Shown: positions 24,314 through 33,816, numbered from the stretch's first letter. The stretch is DNA of 46,079 bases from an uncultured bacterium (GCA_903922465.1 CAIXTV010000258.1:1-46079), one strand, 5' to 3'. A program made the numbers and translations. Notes: generated by a model not told the origin, from the sequence alone.

Positions 24314-25309
24314 TTAATGTTGATAAATATATGGAAGTGCAAACCGGAAGGCTATAACAAATAGTATTAAAACTGCGAACCAAACAGCTGAAACATATTC
24401 AAGCGGCTTTTCGCCCTTATATAAATTGATTTTTAAAACTTTTTTAGGCTTGGAAAACATCAATATAAATATACTGCCCATAACAATTAGCTCTTTTAGC
24501 GAGTCAGTTAATTCCATATTTGGAATATGCAGTAGCCAAATCACTATTATTCCTATCATCCAGGGCATAATTGCCTGAATGGCAATGAAATATTTTCTCG
24601 ATTCGGGAAGTATTATTCTTTTAGAAAAAGAAGTTCTTAAAATAAGTTTTACATTATATTTTCCAACATTTGCTAATAAAAACAAGAAAAACACAGCCAA
24701 TGCAATTTTAATTGATAATTCAATTTCAATTTTAGAAAGCAGGTTTCCAATTCCTTTGTGAGAAAACAACATAACTGCCAAAGAAGTAAAAATAAGAGAA
24801 ATGGAATGGAAGAAAATCCACATGTAAAACACTTTTCCATTGCCTGTGTTTTCATGTAATTTGTTTTTCCATTTAAGCACTTTCGGAAGTCCATTAAAAA
24901 CCAATTCATCTATTTTTGTTTTATTAATCATCCATCGCCAAATAATCCCCAAAAAAGCAACTACGACTAAAGGAATCAAATAAACTGAAAGTATTACCGC
25001 CGGAGTCCATTTAATATGTTCTTCGGGAAGAATAATCCCTCCAAAAGCCATTTTACACGGAATCCCAAAGTTAATAGCGAGTGCCCAAGTAATTAATTGA
25101 TAGAAAGCATCAACTAAAAAATAAGCAGCAATAAATATAAATATTGAATTAAGGAACACCTTTTTTAATTGAGAAGCATTTGATGTCAAAACAGAAATGC
25201 TATCAATTTCCTCAACAGGTTTTGCTATTGGCTGTGCAGGCTTATGCCTATGATGGTGGCTTGAACTATGGTGGCGGTGGTGACTAGAAGAATCAGAAGA
25301 GGAGGGCAT
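24314..25309 (-). CDS. Multi-spanning membrane protein with His-rich N-terminus
   Basis: 331 aa from the ATG at 25309; an upstream in-frame ATG at 25378 would run through the divergent promoter. The first about 35 residues are Ser/His-rich (SSSHHRHHSSSHHHRHKP), a likely metal-binding or flexible cytosolic tail. About seven membrane segments follow. It is remotely like Yip1-type membrane proteins in layout, but I cannot assign a family. It is divergent from the exosortase gene, with a 101-bp shared promoter region. Function unknown. Confidence 0.65.
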   Translation of the reverse strand: MPSSSDSSSHHRHHSSSHHHRHKPAQPIAKPVEEIDSISVLTSNASQLKKVFLNSIFIFIAAYFLVDAFYQLITWALAINFGIPCKMAFGGIILPEEHIKWTPAVILSVYLIPLVVVAFLGIIWRWMINKTKIDELVFNGLPKVLKWKNKLHENTGNGKVFYMWIFFHSISLIFTSLAVMLFSHKGIGNLLSKIEIELSIKIALAVFFLFLLANVGKYNVKLILRTSFSKRIILPESRKYFIAIQAIMPWMIGIIVIWLLHIPNMELTDSLKELIVMGSIFILMFSKPKKVLKINLYKGEKPLEYVSAVWFAVLILFVIAFRFALPYIYQH

Positions 25310-25341
25310 AGAAATAAATAGTTGGGTTTTAGAATTTGTCT

Positions 25342-25349
25342 TATATTTG
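25342..25349 (+). promoter_or_regulatory. Exosortase -7 promoter box
   Basis: TATATTTG fits TAnnTTTG, 62 bp before the ATG at 25411. It also argues against the ATG-like start at 25336. Confidence 0.5.
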
Positions 25350-25410
25350 CCGAAAATTACTTGAATTATATTTTGCAAATTTAATCAAAACATTTAAAAA
25401 AACATATATT

Positions 25411-26067
25411 ATGACCTTTTTAGAAAGAAAATATCACGTAATAGAAGAAAGATTTAAACTCAAACCCCTACGTGATGTTATTCTCTTTGCTTTAATTACC
25501 ATAAGTATTCATTTCCTTTATAGGCTATGGGCAATTACTTTTGATTATTATATTTTTGGGTTTCAGGTTTTACCACCTTCAGTACACATGTTTTTTGTTG
25601 ATATACTTTACAATTCGAGTCGTTTGGTTATGCAATTGTTATCGCTACCATTTGACTCGGATGGTTATAATTTCCTGATTCACAATCCGGAATTCCCCAC
25701 ACATGGAGATAAATATATTTTCACTATTAAAGTAGTATCAAGCTGTTCGGGCATTAAACAATTTATTCAGTTTGCTTTATTGATGATAATTTTCCCTGGT
25801 CCATGGAAACATAAGTTATGGTATATTCCTATGGGCTTAGTATTGGTTTATATTACCAATGTACTCAGGATAGTGGGCTTATCAGAATTAGTTCGTTTTT
25901 CGCCCGAATCGTTTAAGTGGGTGCACGATTATGTTTTCCGACCCATATTTTATGTCGTTATTTTTTCGCTCTGGGTAATTTGGGTGGAGTATTATAAGAA
26001 TAATAGAAAATTTCACTGGAAGGATACCTGGATTGTGAAGCAATTTTCGAAAAAGAAAGAGAATTAA
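25411..26067 (+). CDS. Exosortase/archaeosortase family protein
   Basis: 218 aa, integral membrane. The conserved catalytic triad of exosortases is visible: Cys112 in VSSCSGIKQF, Arg153 in NVLRIVGL and His172 in WVHDYVFRP, each next to a membrane segment. Exosortases cleave and re-attach C-terminally tagged proteins at the outer face of the inner membrane. Several Bacteroidetes-specific types exist (XrtF, XrtX and others); the exact type cannot be told. No PEP-CTERM-like substrate is encoded nearby, and the gene is not next to the polysaccharide cluster. Start at 25411 preferred because the longer frame overlaps the promoter. Confidence 0.85.
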   Translation: MTFLERKYHVIEERFKLKPLRDVILFALITISIHFLYRLWAITFDYYIFGFQVLPPSVHMFFVDILYNSSRLVMQLLSLPFDSDGYNFLIHNPEFPTHGDKYIFTIKVVSSCSGIKQFIQFALLMIIFPGPWKHKLWYIPMGLVLVYITNVLRIVGLSELVRFSPESFKWVHDYVFRPIFYVVIFSLWVIWVEYYKNNRKFHWKDTWIVKQFSKKKEN

Positions 26068-26449
26068 ATTATTATATTGGATAAATAGTTCAGGAAACAG
26101 GACGAATCCAATCGTGCGTGATTTTTTTATATCGATCAATTAGAAAATAATGCAGTATTTCAGCGAGTTGAAATAAATAATTTTCTTTATTTCTGCAAAA
26201 TATTACTCCGTAAAAAACTGCACATTAGTCTTTTAAATTAAGCAGTTGCTTAAGAAAAGAAAAGCGGACAAGGTTGGTTTAACATTTGTCTAAGTCGGCT
26301 TAGCATTGGTACGATTTCAGCTAAACCATGAGATTTATGTATTTTTCATTATCTACTTCATTTGGACATTAAAAAAACCCCACCAAAATTATCAACATAA
26401 TTTATGGCAGGGTATTTTATATTAAAGAAAACTTCAGATTTTCTTCTTC
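26068..26449. other. Intergenic region between convergent genes
   Basis: No gene seen. It holds the htpG terminator at 26371-26413; the rest is AT-rich without recognisable structure. Confidence 0.6.
26371..26413 (-). terminator. htpG terminator
   Basis: On the minus strand CCCTGCCATAAATTAT and ATAATTTTGGTGGGG pair with one bulged T and two wobbles, followed by seven T (26371-26377 on the plus strand as A). Confidence 0.8.
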
Positions 26450-28333
26450 TTAATGTTGTATCAACGAAACACTTCGTTTTAAAAATTCAGTAAGAGGCTC
26501 ACCCTTCAGCAAATTCTGCGAAAGAAGAGCAATATCCATGAGTTGTTTTATTAAGGTTTTTTTCTGTGCTTCGTCTTCGGTTTTCAAAAGTGAAGCAACA
26601 ATAGGATGATTGGCATTAACAACCAATTGATAAAAGTCGGGCATGTTTCCCATCATTCCACCACCACCCATAGCCGACATATCTTTCATACGGCGCATAA
26701 ACTCAGGTTGTGTAATGACCACCGGCATTTCAGTTTCACTCAGATTTTCGAATATTACCGTATATTTATCCTTAGTAGCTTCGGCTTCAAACAATGGCAT
26801 TAGCAGATTTTTTTCATCATCTGTGAGTTTTGAAGGAAGTGATTCTTCTTTTTCGATGAGCTTATCAATAATTTCAGCATCAACTCTCTTAAAACTTGTT
26901 TTTTCGAGTTTGCGTTCAATTAGGTTTATATAATGTGAATCTAAAACACTATCCATATGCAAAATATCATAACCTCTTTCACGTGCTGCTGAAATAAAGC
27001 TGTGCTGTTCTTCCAAATTCGATGAATATAAAATTACTACATTTCCGTCTTTATCTGTTTGGAGTGCCTTAACATGTTCTCTGTACTCTTCAAGAGTAAA
27101 GTATTTATTATCTGTGTTCTTCAATAAAGAAAACTTTTCGGCTCTATCGCAAAACTTATCATCAGTGAGCATTCCATACTGTATGAAAACTTTAATATCG
27201 TCCCACTTTTTCTCAAATTCCTCGCGATTTTCTTTATAAAGTTCTTCCAACTTATCGGCAACCTTTTTACTGATGTGTGTTGAAATTTTCTTCACATTCG
27301 AATCGCTTTGCAAATAACTTCTCGATACGTTCAAAGGTATATCAGGCGAGTCAATAACACCATGAAGCAAGGTTAGAAACTCAGGCACTATTCCTTCGAC
27401 AGAATCTGTAATAAATACTTGATTACAATACAATTGAATTTTATTTTTCTGAACCTCTATATTGCTCTTCACTTTTGGGAAATATAAAATCCCTGTCAAA
27501 TTGAATGGATAATCAACATTAAGATGAATATTAAACAATGGCTCATCGTAAGATGCTGGATATAATTCGTGATAGAATTTTTTATAATCTTCATCTGTTA
27601 AATCAGAAGGAGCAATTTTCCAAGCAGGGCGAGTATTGTTTATGATACGAGGTTTTTCAACTTCTTTAGTTTTAGTTTCATCTTTCTCGTCTTCCACAGG
27701 CTCGAACACCTTTTCGGTTCCAAATCTGATATCCACAGGGAGGAATTTGCAATATTTCTTTAGAATATCGAGAACTCTATATTCTTCTAAAAATTCAATT
27801 GAATCTTCTGCAATGTGCAGGATGATTTCTGTTCCCCTATCTTTTTTCTTACATTCAGTTAAGGTATAATCAGGACTTCCGTCGCATTCCCACTTTACAG
27901 CATTTGTCCCTTCTCCTTCATTAAATGTTTTGGTGAGCAATTCCACCCTTTCTGAGACCATAAATGAGGAATAAAATCCCAATCCAAAGTGACCTATTAT
28001 GGCATTAGATTCAGTTTTGTATTTATTGATGAATTCTTCAGCACCAGAAAATGCAATCTGGTTAATGAATTTTTCAACTTCTTCTGCGGACATTCCTATT
28101 CCACGATCAATAACGCTAAGCGTTTTTGCTTTTTTATTAAGTTTTACTTCTATCGTCAAATCACCTAGTTCACCCTTAAACTTCCCGAGAGATGCTAAGG
28201 TTTTCAGTTTTTGAGTTGCGTCTACAGCATTTGAAATTAATTCCCTTAGAAATATTTCATGGTCTGCATATAGGAATTTCTTGATGATTGGAAAGATGTT
28301 TTCGGTTTGAACATTTATTTTTCCGGTTTGCAT
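26450..28333 (-). CDS. htpG: Molecular chaperone HtpG (Hsp90)
   Basis: 627 aa from the ATG at 28333 (MQTGKINVQTENIFP); a longer frame to 28456 adds residues unlike Hsp90. GHKL ATPase domain motifs: FLRELISNAVDAT, DRGIGMSAEEV and GHFGLGFYSSFMV; middle-domain SRSYLQSD; C-terminal dimerisation part with a glycine/Met-rich MGGGGMMGNMP segment. ATP-dependent cytosolic chaperone. A charged stretch (DEKDETKTKEVEKP) sits between N and middle domains. Single gene with its own terminator. Confidence 0.97.
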   Translation of the reverse strand: MQTGKINVQTENIFPIIKKFLYADHEIFLRELISNAVDATQKLKTLASLGKFKGELGDLTIEVKLNKKAKTLSVIDRGIGMSAEEVEKFINQIAFSGAEEFINKYKTESNAIIGHFGLGFYSSFMVSERVELLTKTFNEGEGTNAVKWECDGSPDYTLTECKKKDRGTEIILHIAEDSIEFLEEYRVLDILKKYCKFLPVDIRFGTEKVFEPVEDEKDETKTKEVEKPRIINNTRPAWKIAPSDLTDEDYKKFYHELYPASYDEPLFNIHLNVDYPFNLTGILYFPKVKSNIEVQKNKIQLYCNQVFITDSVEGIVPEFLTLLHGVIDSPDIPLNVSRSYLQSDSNVKKISTHISKKVADKLEELYKENREEFEKKWDDIKVFIQYGMLTDDKFCDRAEKFSLLKNTDNKYFTLEEYREHVKALQTDKDGNVVILYSSNLEEQHSFISAARERGYDILHMDSVLDSHYINLIERKLEKTSFKRVDAEIIDKLIEKEESLPSKLTDDEKNLLMPLFEAEATKDKYTVIFENLSETEMPVVITQPEFMRRMKDMSAMGGGGMMGNMPDFYQLVVNANHPIVASLLKTEDEAQKKTLIKQLMDIALLSQNLLKGEPLTEFLKRSVSLIQH

Positions 28334-28558
28334 AGTATATATAGATTTAATTTTGAAGGCATGCCTTTCAAAAGCTGTGCCATATTTTAGCAACTGACAA
28401 ATTAGCAGTTTAAAGTGCCTAAACCAAAGCCACCCTCCATAATCAATTAAGCCCAAAAGGCATCAGAATATTGATAATTAAGGAAAAGAATGAATAATGC
28501 CGATTAGACACTTTGACAGTACTCATCAAATTGTAAAAACTTAAAAAAATCATTTTAC

Positions 28559-29485
28559 TTACCCTAAGATTAATCTTAAAATCACTTTAATATTCATGCT
28601 AAAGTCAGGAACTTCAATTGGAGAAATAAAATTATCCTTTGCCGAAAACTTATTTATTTGAATTAATTTATTGATGAAAATCTGAATTATTTTATCGTAA
28701 AGACTAAGTAATCGAATGGTTTTGATTTTATTTAACAGATCTAAATTAGCACTCATCACTGCTTTAAATGCCTCCTCTTGAAGGTGTTTTACGTTTTTCT
28801 TAATTAGCAGGGGATTGTTCCATATAATTGGCAAAGTCATAATGCCCTCCTTGCGGTCTCTTTCAATATCAAAAACATCATCGCAAACCTGCACCCAAGC
28901 ACCTATCTTAAAAATTGCATCGCGAAGTTCTTCATCTGCTTCAGAAACCATTAAGCTTAAAAACAAAAGTGCTCCTGCCCCACCCTTCTCATAAGTTAAA
29001 TGTGTGATTTTTTCTTCAGATAAACCTTTATTTTTTTGTTCTAAACTCATTTTTTGCGCTTCAAACATTCGGTCAATCATGATTGCGAAAAATGAGTTAG
29101 CTTCTATAAAAGGGATTAAAGGAGCTGACAATTGTAAAAACACTGCCTCAATAGAATTCACTGAGGAATTGTTTTCTGACTGCCTTATCAATGCTTTCAA
29201 ATGGTTTGGGTCGCAGTTCAAATCATCAAAAAGTCCATCAATTAATGGTGTACAAGCTCCTAGTAAAACAAAACGATTACGTAGTTCTCTTTCAAACTTA
29301 ATCCCATAAAGTGTACATAAAACCTCACCAAAATATCCAGCAACATGAACTGCGTAAGTAGGAATTCTTTTTAAAAGCAATATCTCATTTGACTTGAAAG
29401 TAGTTTCAGGATTAATTGTAACAATTTCCTGATAAACCTTTTTCTGAGTATGTAAGCTACGCGCTATGTTATAGAGAATGGACAA
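28559..29485 (-). CDS. Class 1 isoprenoid biosynthesis-type enzyme
   Basis: 308 aa, all-helical. Two Asp-rich motifs in the places expected for trans-prenyltransferase or terpene-cyclase folds: DGLFDD (about 83-88) and CDDVFDIERDRKEG (about 200-213). The first lacks the usual DDxxD spacing of chain-elongating synthases, so it may be a variant acting on another prenyl diphosphate. Start overlaps closely with the stop of the SAM hydrolase gene upstream (9 bp gap), so the two are one unit. Product unknown. Confidence 0.7.
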   Translation of the reverse strand: MSILYNIARSLHTQKKVYQEIVTINPETTFKSNEILLLKRIPTYAVHVAGYFGEVLCTLYGIKFERELRNRFVLLGACTPLIDGLFDDLNCDPNHLKALIRQSENNSSVNSIEAVFLQLSAPLIPFIEANSFFAIMIDRMFEAQKMSLEQKNKGLSEEKITHLTYEKGGAGALLFLSLMVSEADEELRDAIFKIGAWVQVCDDVFDIERDRKEGIMTLPIIWNNPLLIKKNVKHLQEEAFKAVMSANLDLLNKIKTIRLLSLYDKIIQIFINKLIQINKFSAKDNFISPIEVPDFSMNIKVILRLILG

Positions 29486-29494
29486 AATGAGAAT

Positions 29495-30268
29495 TTATTC
29501 AAATTCGATTCGCACCTGACTCCCAACACTCATTCCAATTAAAGTTGAGGCCTTGGCATTAAACAATGCTATTTCAAGCATGCCGTGTGACCCAAAGAAT
29601 GCAACAATATCAGAAGAACCTACATCAGAATAACTTTTATGAATTTCAAATATCTCGTAACTGCTAATTGAAATGCTGGGTTTTCTTGATTTCGAGACTT
29701 TTTTGTATAATTCGCTACTGATGTTAGTAACACAATTTTCAAATGAATCAACATATAAAACAGAACCATGAATTGAATTATCGGTATTCTGTGGATGAAT
29801 AATTAACCACGAATCCATTCTTTCAAGTTTTAATCCTAACTCTTCAATTGGTTTTGCTTGGGCAAGGTGAACAGCACATTTCACAAAAATATCTCTTGTT
29901 GGGAAAGTAAAATACTCAGTATCTGAATATCTATCAATTTCAATGATTGTTTCAGGTTTTTCGTCAAAAATCTTTGGGAAAATGCCATTATCGGCACCAA
30001 TAAAATATTGTTTATGATATTTTATTGCAAGATGAGGGTTATGCGTTGAAGCAATTTCATTCACTCCGATTATATGAACAGTGCCATCAGGGAAATTCGG
30101 GAATGCATTTTTCAACACAAAACCTGCTTCATCAAAATTAAAAGGCGAAATCTGATGACTAATATCTACCACTATAGCTTTTGGCAGCATTTTATAAATC
30201 AATCCTTTAACAGAGGCAACATAATGATCCTTTAACCCCCAATCGCTTAACAATGTTATTATTTGCAT
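29495..30268 (-). CDS. SAM hydroxide adenosyltransferase (DUF62 family)
   Basis: 257 aa. Family signatures: LLSDWGLKDHYVASVKG at the N-terminus, VVDISHQISPFN, FIGADNGIFPKIF, FPTRDIFVKCAVHLA and a C-terminal beta domain ending in GSQVRIEFE. Members hydrolyse S-adenosylmethionine to adenosine and methionine; a few are halogenases. This one lacks the long loop of known fluorinases as far as I can see, so hydrolase is the safer call. First gene of a two-gene unit with the isoprenoid enzyme. Confidence 0.85.
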   Translation of the reverse strand: MQIITLLSDWGLKDHYVASVKGLIYKMLPKAIVVDISHQISPFNFDEAGFVLKNAFPNFPDGTVHIIGVNEIASTHNPHLAIKYHKQYFIGADNGIFPKIFDEKPETIIEIDRYSDTEYFTFPTRDIFVKCAVHLAQAKPIEELGLKLERMDSWLIIHPQNTDNSIHGSVLYVDSFENCVTNISSELYKKVSKSRKPSISISSYEIFEIHKSYSDVGSSDIVAFFGSHGMLEIALFNAKASTLIGMSVGSQVRIEFE

Positions 30269-30307
30269 CTCTTTTTTTGATTTTTACTTTCCTAATCTTC
30301 GTTTCGT

Positions 30308-30315
30308 CAAAATTA
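30308..30315 (-). promoter_or_regulatory. -7 box for SAM hydrolase unit
   Basis: TAATTTTG on the minus strand fits TAnnTTTG, 40 bp before the start at 30268. Confidence 0.4.
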
Positions 30316-30386
30316 ATAATTTATTTGATTCTGAATAAATCGAAATTTTATTAGTCGAAAATATCTTATAAAATACAGAATAATCG

Positions 30387-30394
30387 TATATTTG
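30387..30394 (+). promoter_or_regulatory. -7 box for cold-shock-domain gene
   Basis: TATATTTG fits TAnnTTTG, giving a leader of about 90 nt before the ATG at 30491. Confidence 0.45.
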
Positions 30395-30490
30395 CATTTT
30401 CCATATGTTTTATACTGATTATTAAACATTCATAAGGAAATTTAAGGACTAATCTATCATATCAACGTAAAAAAAAACTAATCGACAGTT

Positions 30491-30949
30491 ATGGCTAAAT
30501 CGCAAGAAACATGGAATAAAAAAGAAGCAGAAAAGAAAAAAGCAAAAAACAAAAAAGACAAGGAACAAAAAAAACAAGAACGTAAAGCTAATTCGAAAAG
30601 TGGAAATAGCTTGGATGATATGATAGCATATGTTGACGAAAATGGTCAAATTTCTTCAACTCCACCCGATCCCGATAAAAAATCAAAAATTAAAGTAGAA
30701 GATATTTTAACGAGTGTTCCTAAAAAAGGTACAGTCGACCCTGCTGACTCTATCAGAAAAGGAGTAATTAGCTTTTTTAATGATCAAAAAGGCTATGGAT
30801 TTATCAGAGATTTAGAAACTCAAGAAAGTATTTTTGTGCATTTAAATGGATTGGTTGACTCAGTAAAAGAAAGCGACATGGTTACATTCAATGTCGAACA
30901 AAGTCCAAAAGGCTTAAATGCTTACGATGTAAAATTGGTTGTGAAATAA
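30491..30949 (+). CDS. Lys-rich protein with C-terminal cold-shock domain
   Basis: 152 aa. The first about 40 residues are very Lys/Glu-rich (KKEAEKKKAKNKKDKEQKK), probably an RNA-binding tail. A linker follows, and residues about 88-152 form a cold-shock domain (KGVISFFNDQKGYGFIRD, SIFVHLNGL). Likely an RNA chaperone or ribosome-associated protein. Leader of about 90 nt; the terminator at 30998-31028 makes it monocistronic. This is the second cold-shock-domain gene in the window. Confidence 0.9.
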   Translation: MAKSQETWNKKEAEKKKAKNKKDKEQKKQERKANSKSGNSLDDMIAYVDENGQISSTPPDPDKKSKIKVEDILTSVPKKGTVDPADSIRKGVISFFNDQKGYGFIRDLETQESIFVHLNGLVDSVKESDMVTFNVEQSPKGLNAYDVKLVVK

Positions 30950-30997
30950 TATTTTCTCAGCTTATACTCTAAGCAATTTCATAATTACCCCATGGAT

Positions 30998-31028
30998 TGA
31001 CTGCAAGTAATTTGCAGTCATTTTTTTT
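30998..31028 (+). terminator. Rho-independent terminator
   Basis: TGACTGCAA (30998-31006) and TTGCAGTCA (31012-31020) are perfect 9-bp arms with a 5-nt loop, followed by eight T. Confidence 0.92.
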
Positions 31029-31071
31029 AGGATTTAAATAGGTAAACATAAAAACATTAATTAATCTAGAA

Positions 31072-32241
31072 ATGATTCAAGAAGAAATTGGGCCTTTTAT
31101 TAAGGCATTAAATGAAAGTTTAACTTCGGGAAGTTTGATTCGCCTTGGCGTTATGCATAAGCGCGATAAAACTAAGGAACTCACCTCCGTTACGGCAAAA
31201 CTCATTAAAATTAAAGAAGGTATTAGACTTAGTTTCGTATATCGATATCCAACAAAAGATGTTACCAAAAATCATATAATTGAAGAATGTGGAAATATCG
31301 TAAAGCTGCTTTTGCTTAACGATTTCCAACAAGCAGAATTATATACTTCCGAATTCAATTATTTTCTTACAATTCAAAAGAATGATTTTGTTGTTATTCG
31401 TAAGAAAAAATCAGCTGTTGTTGAAGTGCCTAATTTGGCTCACGATCGTGAAAAAGAACGTTTTATTAAACCTCAGAATAACGATTACCTTTTTGAGTTA
31501 GGAATTACCAACGCGGAAGGTCAGGTAAAAACTAGCATGAACGATAAGTTCCGTCAGATAAATAAATACATAGAGATTATTGACGGAATTATGAAACAAA
31601 TCAATTTCAATAATGATGTTAAGGTAGTTGATATGGGTTCGGGGAAAGGATATTTGACATTTGCGTTGTACGATTACCTAATAAACAACTTAAAAATCAA
31701 AGCTGTTATAAACGGAATTGAGCAAAGAGAGGAACTTGTTGATCAATGCAATGCTCTTGCAGTTAAAAACAATTTCGATAAACTGAGTTTCATAAAAGGA
31801 AGCATACAAGATGTTATGTTAAAAGACATTGATGTGCTTATTGCTCTTCACGCATGCGATACGGCTACAGACGATGCCATTTCAAGAGGAATAAAATCGA
31901 ATGCTAAGCTGATAATTTGTGCTCCTTGTTGCCACAAACAGCTCAGAAAAGACATGCATCCTTCAGATGATCTCAACTACTTAAATCAATATGGGATTTT
32001 AAAAGAAAGACAAGCCGAAATGCTTACCGATGCCATCAGAGCTTTATTTTTGGAGGCATTTGGTTATCAAACTAAGGTGTTTGAATTCATCGACACCGAG
32101 CATACTCCTAAAAATGTAATGATAGTAGGAATAAAACAAGACCAAGCTATTGTTCCTAACGATAAATTCATTCAGCAAATTGCTAATCTTAAAAAAATGT
32201 ATGGAATTGAAAAACATTATCTTGAAGAATTACTTGGCTAA
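31072..32241 (+). CDS. SAM-dependent methyltransferase (Methyltransf_32-like)
   Basis: 389 aa. N-terminal about 170 residues are an uncharacterised domain with alternating strands. The C-terminal Rossmann methyltransferase shows motif I VVDMGSGKGYLTFALYD (about 185-201), NGIEQREELV, and the motif ALHACDTATDDAI followed by APCCHKQLR, a combination seen in methyltransferases related to GSTCD/METTL25-type proteins. The substrate is likely RNA or protein but unknown. Not linked to neighbours. Confidence 0.8.
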   Translation: MIQEEIGPFIKALNESLTSGSLIRLGVMHKRDKTKELTSVTAKLIKIKEGIRLSFVYRYPTKDVTKNHIIEECGNIVKLLLLNDFQQAELYTSEFNYFLTIQKNDFVVIRKKKSAVVEVPNLAHDREKERFIKPQNNDYLFELGITNAEGQVKTSMNDKFRQINKYIEIIDGIMKQINFNNDVKVVDMGSGKGYLTFALYDYLINNLKIKAVINGIEQREELVDQCNALAVKNNFDKLSFIKGSIQDVMLKDIDVLIALHACDTATDDAISRGIKSNAKLIICAPCCHKQLRKDMHPSDDLNYLNQYGILKERQAEMLTDAIRALFLEAFGYQTKVFEFIDTEHTPKNVMIVGIKQDQAIVPNDKFIQQIANLKKMYGIEKHYLEELLG

Positions 32242-32300
32242 GATAATGCCTTCTATTTTATATATTTCAAATTAAATCGTCAGAATATATTCAAAAAATA

Positions 32301-32308
32301 TACCTTTG
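32301..32308 (+). promoter_or_regulatory. rbr -7 promoter box
   Basis: TACCTTTG fits TAnnTTTG, about 73 bp before the rubrerythrin ATG. Confidence 0.45.
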
Positions 32309-32380
32309 CTTCACTAAACAACTTCCCCTGGGTTTAAAAGAAAAATATTGTAATTCAATACACTTAATAAATAATATCTT

Positions 32381-32956
32381 ATGGCATCATTAAAAGGAAC
32401 TAAAACTGAGCAAAACCTACTAAAATCGTTTGCCGGTGAATCGCAAGCACGCAACCGCTACGAATTTTTCGCATCTGTAGCCCGAAAAGAAGGCTATGAA
32501 CAAATCGCTAATTTCTTTATCGAAACTTCCTTGCAGGAAAAAGAGCACGCCAAACGCTTTTTCAAATTTCTTGAAGGCGGTGTAGTTGAAATTACTGCAG
32601 GCTTTCCTGCTGGAGTTATCGGCACCACAATCGAAAACCTGAAAGCCGCTGCCGAAGGTGAGAATGAAGAATGGACCGAGCTCTACCCCCATTTTGCTGA
32701 AGTGGCAAAAGAGGAAGGATTTATGGAAATCGCAACTGCGTTTAAAATGATTGCAAAAGTTGAAGCCGAACACGAACGTCGTTATTTGAAACTCCTACAA
32801 AACATTTCGGAGGACAAAGTATTTATGAAAGAAGGCAAAGTTTGGTGGAAATGCCTCAATTGTGGTTATGTTTATGAATCGATAAAAGCATTAGAAAATT
32901 GTCCTGCTTGCCTGCATCCCAAGGCCTTTATGCAAGTGAGAGAAGATAATTATTAA
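32381..32956 (+). CDS. rbr: Rubrerythrin
   Basis: 191 aa. N-terminal di-iron ferritin-like four-helix domain with Glu ligands in GESQARNRYEFFA, QEKEHAKRFF, EEGFMEIA and EAEHERRY; C-terminal rubredoxin domain with CLNCGYVY and CPACLHP holding a mononuclear Fe(Cys)4. It reduces H2O2 in anaerobes using NADH-derived electrons. It helps protect oxygen-sensitive enzymes such as the [FeFe]-hydrogenase. Monocistronic. Confidence 0.96.
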   Translation: MASLKGTKTEQNLLKSFAGESQARNRYEFFASVARKEGYEQIANFFIETSLQEKEHAKRFFKFLEGGVVEITAGFPAGVIGTTIENLKAAAEGENEEWTELYPHFAEVAKEEGFMEIATAFKMIAKVEAEHERRYLKLLQNISEDKVFMKEGKVWWKCLNCGYVYESIKALENCPACLHPKAFMQVREDNY

Positions 32957-33076
32957 TCGATTTCTTCTTAAAACAATTTCTTTTCAGTTGATTTACGAGC
33001 AATGATAAAAGATTTTCGATAGTTGTGTTTTTCATCAACCATCTAAAATTTTTAATCATTGCTCTTTTGTTTTATT

Positions 33077-33808
33077 TTATCGTCCTGAAATTAATCGGCA
33101 AAAGCCTTTATAATCATCACTTTTTTTACCTCCCGCAAAACTTGCCAGATAGTCTTTTATCATTCTAATTCTATCATTCATTCCATCCTTCCCGTCGTAA
33201 AGTTCTTTGCGTTCTGCAACAACTTTCGACCAAGCCATTTCGGCCGACATAATTTCTTTTGTCCATGTTTCCATTTGATTACTTAAAGCAAGCAATGCTG
33301 CAACCGTAATATTGGGGTTTGCCGGATTGTATGCATCTTCCAATCCTTCGGCAATGTTAGCCACATTTCGACCATAGCTAATCAAAGCATAATAACTTTG
33401 TTCTGACTTCGATTTTGCGGGAAGTGAAGGCAAGTTAGGCACTTTTTTGTCATATTTAGGCGCTAATTTATTAAGATAAGACTTTATCTTTTTGTAGGCG
33501 ACCGAAGTGCGTCCAATTTCGGCACCTACATATGATAAAACGTTTTGCAAACGACTTTCGAGGCAATCCTCTAGATTTTTTTTGCCCTTAAAACCATTAA
33601 TCCTCCTAAGCCCAACTTTTTCTCTATACAATGTATTTGTACTGTTTACGCTTTTGTCTTTCAAAGCTACAGTTTCAATAAACTGTGTTAAGTCTAGTTT
33701 TTTTATGAGTGCGTTGTTAGGGTTATAATTTGATTTTGCTTGAATCAGTTCGTTGCCATTCTTAAATCTGCCATAGCGTGATTCGAAAGTTCGCTGCGAT
33801 GTTGCCAT
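33077..33808 (-). CDS. Uncharacterised helical protein (243 aa)
   Basis: No known domain recognised. Mostly helical with a basic N-terminal half (about residues 60-130: LRRINGFKGKKNLEDCLESRL, AYKKIKSYLNKLAPKYDKK), a Pro-rich break (VPNLPSLPAKSK), then helices with NPANPNITVAALLALSNQMETWTKEIMSAEMAWSKVV. No signal peptide. A perfect AAGGAGGG Shine-Dalgarno with 8-nt spacing precedes the ATG, rare in this genome. It is isolated, on the minus strand, and preceded by a 21-bp-period array, exactly as for the other 243-aa gene at 15755-16486. The sequences are not obviously homologous. Confidence 0.7.
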   Translation of the reverse strand: MATSQRTFESRYGRFKNGNELIQAKSNYNPNNALIKKLDLTQFIETVALKDKSVNSTNTLYREKVGLRRINGFKGKKNLEDCLESRLQNVLSYVGAEIGRTSVAYKKIKSYLNKLAPKYDKKVPNLPSLPAKSKSEQSYYALISYGRNVANIAEGLEDAYNPANPNITVAALLALSNQMETWTKEIMSAEMAWSKVVAERKELYDGKDGMNDRIRMIKDYLASFAGGKKSDDYKGFCRLISGR

Positions 33809-33816
33809 AATTTAAT

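Noticed and set aside
28334-28456. Longer N-terminus for HtpG
   Set aside because: The added 41 residues are not Hsp90-like, and family members start at MQTGKINVQTE-type sequence.
29495-30268. SAM-dependent halogenase
   Set aside because: General family motifs only; nothing specific for halide binding can be seen, so hydrolase is the default.
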